Assembly (NCBI RefSeq): GCF_000244915.1
Contig: NZ_CM001442.1
Coordinates: 3,224,001 to 3,288,000, forward strand
Source: Bradyrhizobium sp. WSM471
GTDB lineage: Bacteria; Pseudomonadota; Alphaproteobacteria; Rhizobiales; Xanthobacteraceae
DNA: 64,000 nt
Direction of reading: 5' to 3'
Shown: piece by piece, positions 1 to 9,653 of the stretch
Numbering within the stretch: the stretch's first letter is position 1
Layout of the letters: every line of letters starts with the position of its first letter
Notes under the pieces: generated by a model
Databases searched by the model: none
What the model saw: the letters and a program-made list of their open reading frames with translations, nothing else
What the model was told of the DNA's origin: nothing
Position numbers and translations under genes: made by a program

Positions 1-564
<564 letters not shown>

Positions 565-652
565 GCGGCCCGCTTTAGCGGTCGGGAAGGGGGGATTCAA
601 GACGGGAAGCGGTGGGTTGCCAGCGTTTCGGCACGGCCTCGCACACCCTCGC

Positions 653-752
653 TGTCATTGCCCGCGAAAGCGGGCAATCCAGTATTCCAGAGACAGTGCC
701 ACGATACGGAGGAGCCGCGGCGTACTGGATACCCGCTTTCGCGGCGTATGAC
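653..752. repeat. Intergenic inverted repeat, type 1
   Basis: Two imperfectly complementary arms of about 30 bases flank a 40-base centre. The left arm begins GTCATTGCCCGCGAAAGCGG and the right arm ends CCGCTTTCGCGGCGTATGAC, so transcripts could fold into a long hairpin. It lies in the gap between folP and the DUF4332 gene. Such REP-like, non-coding palindromes are common between genes in this bacterial group; assignment to a named family is not possible from one copy. Confidence 0.75.
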
Positions 753-838
753 GGCGGAGTTGGGGGATGCATTGTTGCCCATCGGGCAAAACGATGCCGA
801 GAGAGTAGCGCCCACTCCGTATCCGGAGAGCAGCAGCC

Positions 839-1246
839 CTAATACGAAATCTTCGGCGGCAGCTTCTTCGCCTTGGCGATGATGTCGCCGACCGACTTCT
901 CCGAGGGCAGGATGCGGAGCAGCTTTTTCTTCTCGTTGGCGTCCCGCATGCTCTGGGCGAGCCTTGCCGGATTTCTGTAGGCGAGCTCGCGCACGGTGGT
1001 GACGCCGGCCGCGCGGACCAGGCCGACCTTGGCCCGGCCCATGCCGGGGATGCGCATGTAGTCGGAGACGTTGGCCCATTCCAGCAGCAACTGCTCGCTG
1101 ATGCCGGTCTTGGCGGAGAGCGCCTTGCGGCCCTTCACGGTCGAGGCCGCCTCGAGCAGCGCATCGGTGGTGCGGATACCTTGCGCCTTCAACTTGTTGG
1201 CGGCAAAGGCCGACAGGCCCTCAATCTCGGAGATCGGATATGTCAT
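839..1246 (-). CDS. DUF4332 helix-hairpin-helix protein
   Basis: A 135-residue soluble protein with no signal peptide. It opens with ISEIEGLSAFAANKLKAQGI, the typical first helix-hairpin-helix of DUF4332, and has a second HhH-like segment around residues 65-85 (RIPGMGRAKVGLVRAAGV). These repeats resemble the non-specific DNA-binding hairpins of RecA- and polymerase-associated proteins, but no role is established for the stand-alone family. Start at the ATG giving the family-typical MTYPISEIEG N-terminus. Downstream of the neighbouring small gene on the same strand by 26 bases, so the two may be co-transcribed. Confidence 0.8.
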   Translation of the reverse strand: MTYPISEIEGLSAFAANKLKAQGIRTTDALLEAASTVKGRKALSAKTGISEQLLLEWANVSDYMRIPGMGRAKVGLVRAAGVTTVRELAYRNPARLAQSMRDANEKKKLLRILPSEKSVGDIIAKAKKLPPKISY

Positions 1247-1272
1247 GATACTCGATGTGAAATGCGCAGGCG

Positions 1273-1638
1273 TCAGGCGAACTGGCTGAGGCCCGGGGTC
1301 CCCGCGATGATCTTGCCCATCTGATCCGCTCCGATTTTGTCTCGGCCGAAGCGAAAAAGTTCACGGGCGATGTTCTGAATCTCGGACATCCCAAGTCCCA
1401 GGCTCATCAGGCGCGTGCCGACCGCCATCAGGCCGCCGCCCATCAGCCGTGACAGTCCTCCGCCGCTGCCGGACGCTTCGATTGCCGCTTCTGCACCTGG
1501 AATGTGGTCGATCAGTACCTGGACGCTGTCGGAAGGACCCTCGTTGCGGAGGAAGCCCAGGATAATGCCGACGGTCTTTTCGGCGACAGCACTATCTATG
1601 CTGGCGTTTGTCGCCAGCCGCCCGATTAGCTCGTCCAT
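1273..1638 (-). CDS. Conserved hypothetical protein, DUF2267/DUF2780-like
   Basis: 121 residues, cytoplasmic by appearance. An acidic helical N-terminus (MDELIGRLATNASIDSAVAE) is followed by a helix rich in leucine, a Gly/Ser-rich linker around residue 52-64, then LMAVGTRLMSLGLGMSEIQ and a C-terminal PGLSQFA. This layout resembles DUF2267/DUF2780-type small proteins. The frame is open up to 1734, but I chose the ATG at 1638, which has a GAGGGG ribosome-binding site about 8 bases before it; the extra 32 residues look non-coding. It sits just upstream of the DUF4332 gene on the same strand. Function unknown. Confidence 0.65.
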   Translation of the reverse strand: MDELIGRLATNASIDSAVAEKTVGIILGFLRNEGPSDSVQVLIDHIPGAEAAIEASGSGGGLSRLMGGGLMAVGTRLMSLGLGMSEIQNIARELFRFGRDKIGADQMGKIIAGTPGLSQFA

Positions 1639-1984
1639 ATGGCCGCCCCTCAGCCGGTTCACATGCCGGAGTATTGCTTTCGAGAATGATCTTGAGCCGG
1701 TGTGATATGAAATACAAGCGATGAACGCCATCAACGTTCCGATTCAGTCTCGAACGCGCGAGAAGTGTTGCAGTGATGCAAGAGCGGAGATGAAATCGGC
1801 AAAAAAATGCCGCGATGCGAATGCGTCGTTCCTACTTTCGGCGGATGCCACCCGCATGTTTCCGACGATGTCGCATGCCCGGAGCGCGTTGAATGGTTTC
1901 AATCAGCGTGCGACATGCGTTAAACTACGGAACTGGTGCATTCGAGTTTCGATATGCGAAACAGGGCAGAGAGATCAGAGAATA
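1639..1984. other. Non-coding gap between divergent genes
   Basis: About 345 bases of visibly lower GC separate the small minus-strand gene from the HerA-like gene. The plus frame of the downstream gene stays open through here, but codons are rare and the third position is not GC-rich, so I treat it as the promoter region for both divergent genes. I could not identify a clear sigma-70 promoter or a palindrome. Confidence 0.5.
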
Positions 1985-3613
1985 ATGACCGCACAGGACA
2001 GCAAGCTCGGTGATACCGACGAGAAGATCTTCGTCGGTAAAGGAAACGAGCAGGCATGGCTGACGCTGGCGTTCGCCAATCGCCACGGCCTCGTCACGGG
2101 TGCAACCGGAACCGGCAAGACGGTCTCGCTGCAAGTGATGGCGGAAGGATTTGCGCGCGCCGGTGTTCCAGTGTTCGCGGCCGACATCAAGGGCGACCTC
2201 TCCGGCATCTCCGAGGTTGGCGAAGCCAAGGATTTCATCGTCAAGCGCGCCACCGAGATGGGCCTGACGTTCGAGCCCGACCAGTTCTCGACGGTGTTCT
2301 GGGACGTGTTCGGCGAGCAGGGCCACCCGGTACGGGCGACCGTCACGGAAATGGGCCCGCTGCTGCTCGCACGTATGCTGGACCTGAACGATGTGCAGGA
2401 AGGCGTGCTCAACGTTGCCTTCCGTGTCGCCGACGACAACGGGCTGACGCTGATCGACATGAAGGATCTGCGCGCGCTGCTCGATGCCATCGTGCCCGAT
2501 GCCGGCAAGAAGGGGACGGATGCCGAGGAGAGTCCGCTTGCCGAGATCAAGAAGGCGGCGCAGGGTTTTGGCAACGTTACCAAGGCCACGGTCGGCACTA
2601 TCCAGCGCCAGCTTCTGGTGCTGGAGAACCAGGGCGCCACCAAATTCTTCGGCGAGCCGGCGCTGACGCTGAAGGACTTCATGAAGACCGACCGCGACGG
2701 CCGCGGCATGGTCAACATCCTCGTCGCCGACAAGCTGCTGCAGAGCCCACGGCTTTACGCGACATTCCTGCTGTGGATGCTGTCGGAATTGTTCGAGGAG
2801 CTGCCCGAGGCCGGTGACCTGCCCAAGCCGAAGCTGGTCTTCTTCTTCGACGAGGCGCATCTGTTGTTCAACGACGCGCCCAAGGCGCTGATGGACAAGA
2901 TCGAGCAGGTGGTGCGCCTGATCCGCTCCAAAGGCGTCGGCGTCTATTTCGTGACGCAAAACCCGGTCGACGTACCCGACCGCGTGCTCGGACAATTGGG
3001 CAACCGGGTGCAGCACGCGCTGCGCGCCTTCACCCCGCGCGACCAGAAGGCGGTCGCCGCCGCGGCCCAGACCTTCCGGCCCAACCCGAAGCTCGACACC
3101 GCCAAGGTGATCATGGAGCTCGGCAAGGGCGAGGCGCTGGTCTCGTTTCTCGAAGGCAACGGCACGCCGGCGATGGTCGAGCGGGTGATGATCCGGCCGC
3201 CATCGGCCCGGATCGGACCGATCACGCCGGAAGAGCGCAAGGCGATCATGGATGCAAGCCCGGTGAAGGGCAAATACGACACCGCCGTCGATGCAGAGTC
3301 CGCCTACGAGATGATTCAGAAGCGCATTGCCGGCACGGCTGCGACTGCCGATCCCGGCGCGGCTGGCGGAAATGGAGGCGGCGGCATCCTCGGCCAGATC
3401 GGCTCGATGGTCGGCAGCATCTTCGGTACCAACGTCAAGCGCGGCCGCCTCTCGACCGGCCAGGTCATCGCCCGCGACATGACCCGATCGGTTACCAATC
3501 AGGTGATCGGGGGGATGGCCGCCAATATCGGCAAGTCGGTCGCCGGCCAGCTTGGTGGCTCGATCGGCCGCACGCTGGTCCGCGGCGCGCTCGGCGGCTT
3601 GCTGCGCAGGTAG
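1985..3613 (+). CDS. HerA/YjgR-type ATPase (DUF853)
   Basis: 542 residues of the DUF853 (YjgR) branch of the HerA-FtsK ATPase superfamily. Walker A is GATGTGKT at residues 39-46; Walker B is LVFFFDEAHLLF near residue 285, followed by a sensor-like YFVTQNP and an arginine-rich QHALRAFTPRDQKA. The C-terminal 130 residues are Gly-rich (GAAGGNGGGG) and end in a low-complexity GRTLVRGALGGLLRR tail. HerA ATPases pump or remodel DNA with a nuclease partner, but YjgR-type proteins usually stand alone, as here, and their substrate is unknown. ATG 1985 is chosen over the upstream open frame because it gives the family N-terminus KIFVGKGNEQ. Confidence 0.9.
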   Translation: MTAQDSKLGDTDEKIFVGKGNEQAWLTLAFANRHGLVTGATGTGKTVSLQVMAEGFARAGVPVFAADIKGDLSGISEVGEAKDFIVKRATEMGLTFEPDQFSTVFWDVFGEQGHPVRATVTEMGPLLLARMLDLNDVQEGVLNVAFRVADDNGLTLIDMKDLRALLDAIVPDAGKKGTDAEESPLAEIKKAAQGFGNVTKATVGTIQRQLLVLENQGATKFFGEPALTLKDFMKTDRDGRGMVNILVADKLLQSPRLYATFLLWMLSELFEELPEAGDLPKPKLVFFFDEAHLLFNDAPKALMDKIEQVVRLIRSKGVGVYFVTQNPVDVPDRVLGQLGNRVQHALRAFTPRDQKAVAAAAQTFRPNPKLDTAKVIMELGKGEALVSFLEGNGTPAMVERVMIRPPSARIGPITPEERKAIMDASPVKGKYDTAVDAESAYEMIQKRIAGTAATADPGAAGGNGGGGILGQIGSMVGSIFGTNVKRGRLSTGQVIARDMTRSVTNQVIGGMAANIGKSVAGQLGGSIGRTLVRGALGGLLRR

Positions 3614-3647
3614 GCAGAAAGCCTCGTTTGAGGCAATTCGTCCGCAG

Positions 3648-3671
3648 ACCCGCCGCTTGTGCGCGGCGGGT
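3648..3671. terminator. GC hairpin after the HerA-like gene
   Basis: Nine-base arms ACCCGCCGC and GCGGCGGGT with a short loop form a strong stem about 35 bases past the stop codon. No T-run follows, so it may be a weak terminator or only a transcript-stabilising stem. Confidence 0.4.
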
Positions 3672-3746
3672 ACAAATTCGGGTGATCAGGACTCTCCAAG
3701 CGTCCGTCGGTCTGCTAGGTGCTATGGCCCCTGACTGGACCACATC

Positions 3747-5075
3747 GTGACCTCACCTAAATCTTTCGTCCGACCCGGCGCATTCCGAAACCTGTCGTTG
3801 CGTGCGCCGCTCGACCTGCTCTTCCTGCTCTGCTGCTTCATCCTGGCTGCCGATGTCCTTGGTCCCGAGATCTTCGGCCACGGCAAAACCAAGGACTACG
3901 GCCTGTGGTACTGGGCCGGGCAGCAGGTCTTGAACGGTGGGCCGCTCTATCCCGCCGACATCCGCGAGTACTTCGAGTTCATCTACCCACCGCTGCCGGC
4001 GATCCTGCTGGCGATCCCGAGCTGGTTCGGCAAGATCGCGCTCTACACCGTGCTGTCGATCCTGAATATTGCGGCGTGGTGGTACACCGGGATGCTCTCC
4101 AATGCCATGACCGGTTCGGGCCGCACGCCTGGCCCCTGGCTGGAGGCGCTGCCCGCTCTCGTCACCGTGACCTTCGTGTTCGACATGTTCGATCTTGGCC
4201 AGCCGAACCTCGTCCTGCTGGCGATGATTCTCTACGGCTTCTGGAGCTTGCAGCATCAACGCTCCTGGCTCGCAGGCTTCATGTTCGCGCTCGCCACCGC
4301 TATCAAGGTGTTTCCCATTGCGGTGCTGCCCTATCTGGTCTGGCGGCGAAAGTGGGGAGCCGCTGTCGCTACGGTCGCCTTCACCGGCATACTTCTCTAT
4401 ATCGTGCCGGCCCCCATTCGCGGCTTCGAGCGCAACGCCGCCGAGGTCAAGACCTGGTATCAGGGCATGGTCGGGTCGAGTTCGGAAAAAGGATTTGGCC
4501 AGCGCGACGAGCAGAACTGGTCGTGGGTGAACCAGTCGCTCATTGCTGTCACGCACCGGCTGGTCCGGCCCATCAACTACAATCAGGAGGATCCGAACAA
4601 GCCGCCTCGCACAATGAACGTCATCGACGTCGATTACGGGACGGCGAACTGGATCGTGCTGGCGCTGTCGGCGTTGCTCGGATTGGGCTTCGTCGCGGTC
4701 ATGCCACGGCAAATGCGGCGTACGGCGCGCTCGGACGCCGAGGAGCTCGGCATCCTGTTCTGCCTGATGACGGTGGCCTCGCCCCTGGCGCGGCAATACT
4801 ACTTCATCTGGCTGTTCTTCCCGATGACGGTGCTGATGCATCGTGCCGCCTTCGACGAGCGGGCGAACGTGCGCCTGGGAACCTGGCTCGCCCTTGGCGC
4901 CGCCGGCATCCTCATGCTGCTGGCGCTGCCGTGGTTTCCCAATGTCTTGCAGGCCTGGGGCAATAACCTTGTCGCCACGGCGGTCCTCGCAGCTAGTCTC
5001 GCATGGCACATCCGGCATCCGCCGGTTGCGGCTGGCCCCAACGCCGCGGCGGCGCTAAAAGCCGATAGTTCTTGA
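3747..5075 (+). CDS. Polytopic membrane glycosyltransferase, GT87/DUF2029
   Basis: 442 residues with about 9-10 membrane helices. The first loop after TM1 holds FGHGKTKDYGLWYWAGQQVL with the acidic residue expected for GT-C enzymes, and the segment EYFEFIYPPLPAIL matches the DUF2029/GT87 pattern of mannosyltransferases that use polyprenyl-phosphate sugars on the outer face of the inner membrane. The acceptor cannot be predicted. The start is GTG at 3747; no better ATG preserves the first helix. A 54-base gap leads to the peptidase gene, so co-transcription is possible but functionally unexplained. Confidence 0.8.
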   Translation: MTSPKSFVRPGAFRNLSLRAPLDLLFLLCCFILAADVLGPEIFGHGKTKDYGLWYWAGQQVLNGGPLYPADIREYFEFIYPPLPAILLAIPSWFGKIALYTVLSILNIAAWWYTGMLSNAMTGSGRTPGPWLEALPALVTVTFVFDMFDLGQPNLVLLAMILYGFWSLQHQRSWLAGFMFALATAIKVFPIAVLPYLVWRRKWGAAVATVAFTGILLYIVPAPIRGFERNAAEVKTWYQGMVGSSSEKGFGQRDEQNWSWVNQSLIAVTHRLVRPINYNQEDPNKPPRTMNVIDVDYGTANWIVLALSALLGLGFVAVMPRQMRRTARSDAEELGILFCLMTVASPLARQYYFIWLFFPMTVLMHRAAFDERANVRLGTWLALGAAGILMLLALPWFPNVLQAWGNNLVATAVLAASLAWHIRHPPVAAGPNAAAALKADSS

Positions 5076-5128
5076 GAAGACATCTTGAGCCCCGACGTCT
5101 TGGGATTCGAACGCAGGGAATACGACCA

Positions 5129-6523
5129 ATGGCAAATGCGCAGCTTCAATCCGTGCTCGACCACATCGACAAGGAGTTCGACAACAGCCTGGAGCGTCTG
5201 TTCTCGCTGTTGCGGATCAAGTCGATCTCCGCCGATCCGGCCTTCGCGGCCGATTGCAAGGCGGCGGCCGAGCATCTTGCCAGGGATATCGCGAGCCTCG
5301 GCGTCGCGACCGAAGTGAGGCCGACCGCCGGCCATCCCGCGGTCGTCGGCAAGAGCGTCGCGGGCGGCCGGCCGCATGTGCTGTTCTACGGCCACTATGA
5401 TGTGCAGCCGGTCGATCCCCTCGAGCTCTGGCACCGTCCGCCATTCGAGCCTGCTGTGACCGACCATGCCGACGGCCGCAAGATCATCGTGGCGCGCGGC
5501 GCCGAGGACGACAAGGGCCAGGTCATGACCTTCGTCGAGGCCTGCCGCGCCTGGAAGAAAGTGACGGGGTCGCTGCCGATCGATGTCACGTTCCTGATCG
5601 AAGGCGAGGAAGAAGTCGGCTCGAAGAACTTCGTGCCGTTCATCGAAGCCAACAAGGACGAGTTTAGGGCGGACTACGTGCTGGTCTGCGACACCGGCAT
5701 GTGGGACCGCGACACGCCGGCGATCACGACCTCGCTGCGCGGCCTGCTCTATGAGGAGCTCAAGATCACCGCCGCCAATCGCGACCTGCATTCCGGCGTG
5801 TTCGGCGGCAGCGCGATGAACCCGATCCGGGTGCTGACCAAAATTCTCGGCGGGCTGTTCGACGATGACAACCGTATCACTATTCCCGGGTTCTATGACG
5901 GGGTGAAGGACACGCCGCCGGACATTCTCGCGCAGTGGAAGAAGCTCGATTTCACACCGGACACGTTCCTCAAGCCCGTTGGGCTATCGATACCCGCCGG
6001 CGAGAAGGGCAGGCTCCTGGTCGAGCAGGCTTCCACGCGTCCGACCTGCGACGTCAACGGCATCTGGGGCGGATATATCGGTGAGGGCTCGAAGACGGTG
6101 ATCCCGTCGCACGCATCGGCCAAGGTCTCGTTCCGGCTGGTCGAAGGCCAGGATCCCGCGAAGATCAGAAAGGCTTTCCGTGAGTACGTGACGGCGCGCA
6201 TTCCGGGAGACTGCAAGGTCGAGTTCGGCGACCACTCCGCCGGGCCTGCGATAGCGCTCGACTGGAACATGAAGCCGCTCGCCGCGGCCAAGACCGCGCT
6301 GACCGAGGAATGGGGCAAGGAGACCGTGCTGATGGGATCGGGCGCCTCGATCCCGATCGTCGCAGACTTCAAGCGCGCGCTCGGGATGGATTCGCTGCTC
6401 GTCGGTTTCGGCCTCGACGACGACAACATCCACTCGCCGAACGAGAAGTACGACCTCCGCAGCTTCCAGAAGGGTATCCGTTCGTGGGCGCGCATCCTCG
6501 CGGCGCTGGCGGAGGTGAAGTAG
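5129..6523 (+). CDS. M20-family dipeptidase-like metallopeptidase
   Basis: 464 residues, cytoplasmic. The metal-binding motifs of the M20 family are all visible: FYGHYDVQPVDP (His and the catalytic Asp two residues on), GAEDDKGQ (bridging Asp), EGEEEVGS (general base Glu-Glu), and the C-terminal ligand region DDNIHSPNEKYDL. A dimerisation (lid) domain with DLHSGVFGG separates the halves. The pattern matches the CNDP/PepV-like subgroup that removes amino acids from dipeptides; the substrate is not determined. ATG 5129 is preferred because CAGGGA lies 10 bases upstream and the product begins as in homologues; the longer open frame from 5072 is unlikely. Confidence 0.9.
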   Translation: MANAQLQSVLDHIDKEFDNSLERLFSLLRIKSISADPAFAADCKAAAEHLARDIASLGVATEVRPTAGHPAVVGKSVAGGRPHVLFYGHYDVQPVDPLELWHRPPFEPAVTDHADGRKIIVARGAEDDKGQVMTFVEACRAWKKVTGSLPIDVTFLIEGEEEVGSKNFVPFIEANKDEFRADYVLVCDTGMWDRDTPAITTSLRGLLYEELKITAANRDLHSGVFGGSAMNPIRVLTKILGGLFDDDNRITIPGFYDGVKDTPPDILAQWKKLDFTPDTFLKPVGLSIPAGEKGRLLVEQASTRPTCDVNGIWGGYIGEGSKTVIPSHASAKVSFRLVEGQDPAKIRKAFREYVTARIPGDCKVEFGDHSAGPAIALDWNMKPLAAAKTALTEEWGKETVLMGSGASIPIVADFKRALGMDSLLVGFGLDDDNIHSPNEKYDLRSFQKGIRSWARILAALAEVK

Positions 6524-6547
6524 TGCGCAGCTCTCTATCCTCATCCT

Positions 6548-6634
6548 CGTCATTGCGAGCGTAGCGAAGCAATCCAGAAATCCCTCCGCGGAGCCAGCCT
6601 GGATTGCTTCGTCGCTTCGCTCCTCGCAATGACG
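6548..6634. repeat. Intergenic inverted repeat, type 2
   Basis: Left arm CGTCATTGCGAGCGTAGCGA continues to AAGCAATCCAG; the right arm CTGGATTGCTTCGTCGCTTC continues to GCTCCTCGCAATGACG. This is the very common alphaproteobacterial palindrome built around GTCATTGCGAGC. It fills the space between the peptidase gene and the terminator, with no coding potential. Confidence 0.85.
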
Positions 6635-6645
6635 GGGCCAAATAA

Positions 6646-6673
6646 AAACGCCGCCCGGAATTGGGCGGCGTTT
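6646..6673. terminator. Bidirectional rho-independent terminator
   Basis: A perfect 11-base stem, AAACGCCGCCC and GGGCGGCGTTT, with a six-base loop. A-rich sequence before and T-rich sequence after make it work in both directions, which fits its place between the convergent peptidase and aldolase genes. Confidence 0.9.
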
Positions 6674-6730
6674 CATTCCAAAAGGCGTAGAGGTTCGTTG
6701 ACCGCTACCCTACACCAAATCCCGAAAATT

Positions 6731-7510
6731 TCAAGACCGGTAGCCCGGAAGCTCGCGGTCCAGCTTGCGCAGCAGCGGCGGCCATACGAGGTTGGTGGCG
6801 CGCAACTCGGCGCGGTCGCGGTTGGCGAGCAGCTCGGTGTTCTTGTCGATCGCGACATCGTCGACCGGGTAGACCGGGGTGCCCAGCGCGCGCGTACGCA
6901 CCTGCATCGAGCAGGCCCGCTCCAGGTGATACATGCGCTCGAAAGCCGAGGCGACCGAGCGGCCGACCGTCATCGTGCCGTGGTTGCGCAGCAGCATGTG
7001 GTTGTGGTCGCCGAGGTCCTTCTGCAGCCGCGGCCGCTCGTCATGGTCGAGCGCGATGCCCTCGTAGTCGTGATAGGCGAGGTCGTGGGTGACGAGCTGG
7101 GCGGTCTGGTTCAGCGGCAGCAGGCCTTCGGCGCTGCTCGAAACCGCGGTGCCGTCGAGGGTGTGGAGATGCAGCACGCAGATGGCGTCCTCGCGCACTT
7201 CGTGGATCGCCGAGTGGATGGTGAAGCCGGCGGGGTTGATGCTGTACTCGCTCTCGGAGAGCTGGTTGCCGTGCAGATCGACCTTGACCAGACTCGACGC
7301 CGTGATCTCGTCGAACATCAGCCCGTAGGGGTTGATGAGGAAATGATGGTCTGGGCCGGGCACGCGCGCGGAGATGTGGGTGTCGACCAAATCGTCCCAG
7401 CCGTAGAGCGAGACGAGGCGATAGCAGGCGGCGAGATTAACCCGTTGCTGCCACTCGGCCTCCGTCATGTTCGACGGCACTTCCTTCAGGCGCGCTTCCG
7501 CTGGCGACAT
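6731..7510 (-). CDS. Class II aldolase/adducin family protein
   Basis: 259 residues with the class II aldolase fold. The metal ligands are visible as HLHTLDG near residues 118-124 and RNHG near residue 180; a fuculose aldolase-like substrate loop NPYGLMFDEI and the helix GWDDLVDTHISARVPG also match. Many members of this subfamily lack a known substrate, and the acidic residue that acts as base in true fuculose-phosphate aldolase is not obvious here, so the reaction is uncertain. Starts at ATG 7510; an internal ATG at residue 15 is the alternative. It stands alone, followed by the bidirectional terminator. Confidence 0.85.
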   Translation of the reverse strand: MSPAEARLKEVPSNMTEAEWQQRVNLAACYRLVSLYGWDDLVDTHISARVPGPDHHFLINPYGLMFDEITASSLVKVDLHGNQLSESEYSINPAGFTIHSAIHEVREDAICVLHLHTLDGTAVSSSAEGLLPLNQTAQLVTHDLAYHDYEGIALDHDERPRLQKDLGDHNHMLLRNHGTMTVGRSVASAFERMYHLERACSMQVRTRALGTPVYPVDDVAIDKNTELLANRDRAELRATNLVWPPLLRKLDRELPGYRS

Positions 7511-7600
7511 GGCTGATCTCTCCGAACATCGTTGTTGCGGGGAGGGAGCCTAGTCTTGCCGCGACCTGCCAGCAAGGCACACAAAGCGCGGCAGTCCAGC

Positions 7601-7674
7601 GTAGCCCGCATGAGCGAAGCGACATGCGGGGCTGCCTGATAGGCCCCGGATGTCGCTGCGCTCATCCGGGCTAC
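7601..7674. repeat. Intergenic inverted repeat, type 3
   Basis: Left arm GTAGCCCGCATGAGCGAAGC and right arm GCTGCGCTCATCCGGGCTAC are complementary with a few mismatches, around a centre containing GGGGCTGCCTGATAGGCCCC. A third palindrome family, placed between the 5' end of the aldolase gene and the 3' end of the glycosyltransferase gene. Confidence 0.8.
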
Positions 7675-7690
7675 GGGCCGGAGGAATTTA

Positions 7691-9340
7691 TTACGGCGCC
7701 GGGATCGAGAGCAGGCTGGAAATGCTGCTGCCGCGGATGTCGTAGACGCGGGCGAACACCACGTCGTCGCGCTTGATCTCGACCAGCACCGGCGCGGTGA
7801 GGCCCTTGCAGTAGAACTCGCCGAGCGTCATGGCGAAATCGGCGGCATTGGAATCCCAGCCGATGGTGAAATCGGGACCGAGCGCGACCTGGGCGGGGCG
7901 CTGCGGACCGCACACAGCGACCTTCCATTTGCGGTTGCGCGGCGGCACTTCCTGGCGTTCCACCAGCTGCTCGCGCAATTCGTCGGAGGCCTGCTTCAGC
8001 GCCAGACCCCAATAGTCCAGCATGAAGCGGTCGTCGGCACCGCGCACGGTGCCGGCGATGTGGTTGAAGTGGGTGTATTGATAGGGATGCAGCCGGATCA
8101 TCTCGGCCAGCGAGAGCGCAAGGCCAAAGCAGAAGGTGGCGAGCACGACCGGTTGCCAGGTGCGGTGCTTGGCGCGCAGGCGCTCCATGGCCCAGCCAAA
8201 GGCGACGCCACCGAGCACCGCCATCGGCGGGATCACGAAGACGAAATGGCGGATGCCGTTGTACAGCGCCGGCCGCTTCACCATCGCGATCGCGAGCGGC
8301 AGCGTCGCGGCGAGCGTGAGCATCAGCAGGATGGTCTTGCGGCGAGCGGGAACCTCACTACGCGGCAGCAGTGCGAAGGTGCCGATCACGGCGCCGAACA
8401 TCAGCACCAGCATCACCTCGGGCAACTGAAGCGCGAACAGCGTCGGCAGATAGGACCAGGGCATGTCGGGCACGGATACGATCGCGCCGTCGAACATCTC
8501 CTTCCAGGGTTTCTCGAAGAAGTGCGAGAAGTAGGTCAGCGCCTCGAAGGGATTGCCGGGCTCCATGATCGACCACGGCCAGATCAGCCCCATCACGAGG
8601 TAGCCGAGCACGAGGCCGGGCAGCAGCACGTAGACGACATGAGCGAAGCGTCGGACCGACTCGCGGAGGCCCTCGCTGCGCAGTTCCTCCAGGAACAGCG
8701 GCATGAAGCCGATCACGGCATAGACCAGCGCAAGGCCGCCGAGGATGCGGGTGCCGAGCGAAAGGCCGGCACCAAGGCCGACGATGAGGATCGTGCGCGG
8801 CGAAGGCTGCGGATATTCTTCGGCGAGGCGGACGAGGCCCAGCATCAGGATGATCATGGCCACCGCGAAGGGCGCATCCTTCGGGTTCATGAACATGTGG
8901 CCGTAGAAGATCGGGCAGAGCGCGAGCAGCAGGAGTGAGGCAAGTCCCGCAAGGGGGCCGCCGACACGGCGGCCGAGCCGCCACGTCACCGCAAGTCCGA
9001 TCACGCCGACGACGGCGCCGACCAGACGGCGCGTCTCGAACAGCTCGAGCGGAATCACCTTGTGCAGGAGGGCCGCGACCATGTCGAAGCCGCCGCCATA
9101 CATGTAGAGATTGGCGAAGGAGAGTGCCGCGGTGTCCTTGAAACCGGAACCGAACATGCGCAGCAGCAGGTCGGCATATTCGGCGTGGGTGTAGTCGTCC
9201 CAGCCGAGCCCATAGTCGCGGAAAGTCAAGCCAGCAATGACGGCGACCGCGGCCAGCACCAGCATGGCGAGATCGTCGCAAGTCCGTTCAACCGAGCGCC
9301 GCAGAGGCGTGTCGATCGCCGAAGTCGTGATGGATGTCAT
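7691..9340 (-). CDS. GT39/ArnT-like membrane glycosyltransferase
   Basis: 549 residues, roughly 11 membrane helices. After the first helix comes FRDYGLGWDDYTHAEYADLL, with the acidic pair expected in the first periplasmic loop of GT-C (PMT/ArnT) enzymes; SLGTRILGGLALVYAVIG and IRHFVFVIPPMAVLGG match the conserved middle and late helices of the GT39 group. The 130-residue C-terminal part after the last helix is soluble and carries four Cys. Likely moves a sugar from a polyprenyl phosphate to a lipid, glycan or protein in the periplasm. No linked biosynthesis genes, so the acceptor is unknown. Confidence 0.8.
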   Translation of the reverse strand: MTSITTSAIDTPLRRSVERTCDDLAMLVLAAVAVIAGLTFRDYGLGWDDYTHAEYADLLLRMFGSGFKDTAALSFANLYMYGGGFDMVAALLHKVIPLELFETRRLVGAVVGVIGLAVTWRLGRRVGGPLAGLASLLLLALCPIFYGHMFMNPKDAPFAVAMIILMLGLVRLAEEYPQPSPRTILIVGLGAGLSLGTRILGGLALVYAVIGFMPLFLEELRSEGLRESVRRFAHVVYVLLPGLVLGYLVMGLIWPWSIMEPGNPFEALTYFSHFFEKPWKEMFDGAIVSVPDMPWSYLPTLFALQLPEVMLVLMFGAVIGTFALLPRSEVPARRKTILLMLTLAATLPLAIAMVKRPALYNGIRHFVFVIPPMAVLGGVAFGWAMERLRAKHRTWQPVVLATFCFGLALSLAEMIRLHPYQYTHFNHIAGTVRGADDRFMLDYWGLALKQASDELREQLVERQEVPPRNRKWKVAVCGPQRPAQVALGPDFTIGWDSNAADFAMTLGEFYCKGLTAPVLVEIKRDDVVFARVYDIRGSSISSLLSIPAP

Positions 9341-9554
9341 GGCTATTGGTGACCCGGAATCCCCTCTTGGCCCTGCTGGTGCGCGCGGGCCACTTCCCCG
9401 GAATCCCTATAGCGCAGTTCCATTACCAAGTAATTGGGCATTATGGCTAAATTCCTGATGCAACGCAGCAAATCCGACCACATCGAGAGCAGCTTAGAAG
9501 TAGCGAGCCGTAGCTGAAGGGAATGTGAATAAGTCCCTGATTTCCTTTCCTTTA

Positions 9555-9579
9555 GGAACGCAGGCTATAATTCGACGTT
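9555..9579 (+). promoter_or_regulatory. Sigma EcfG general-stress promoter
   Basis: GGAAC at 9555-9559, exactly 16 bases, then CGTT at 9576-9579: an exact match to the alphaproteobacterial EcfG consensus GGAAC-N16-CGTT. It lies 75 bases before the ATG at 9654 and points at that gene. It is the only recognisable element in the 313-base gap 9341-9653; the rest of the gap shows no gene. Confidence 0.75.
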
Positions 9580-9653
9580 GGCGTGGAACACCGGATGACG
9601 GTATCGTGGCGTGACGAGTGTCGCGTGTGGATGCGCGGCCGGGGGTGAGTTCG

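Noticed and set aside
1721..1984. N-terminal extension of the HerA-like gene in the same frame
   Set aside because: Codons are rare, third positions not GC-rich, and family members start at the ATG 1985.
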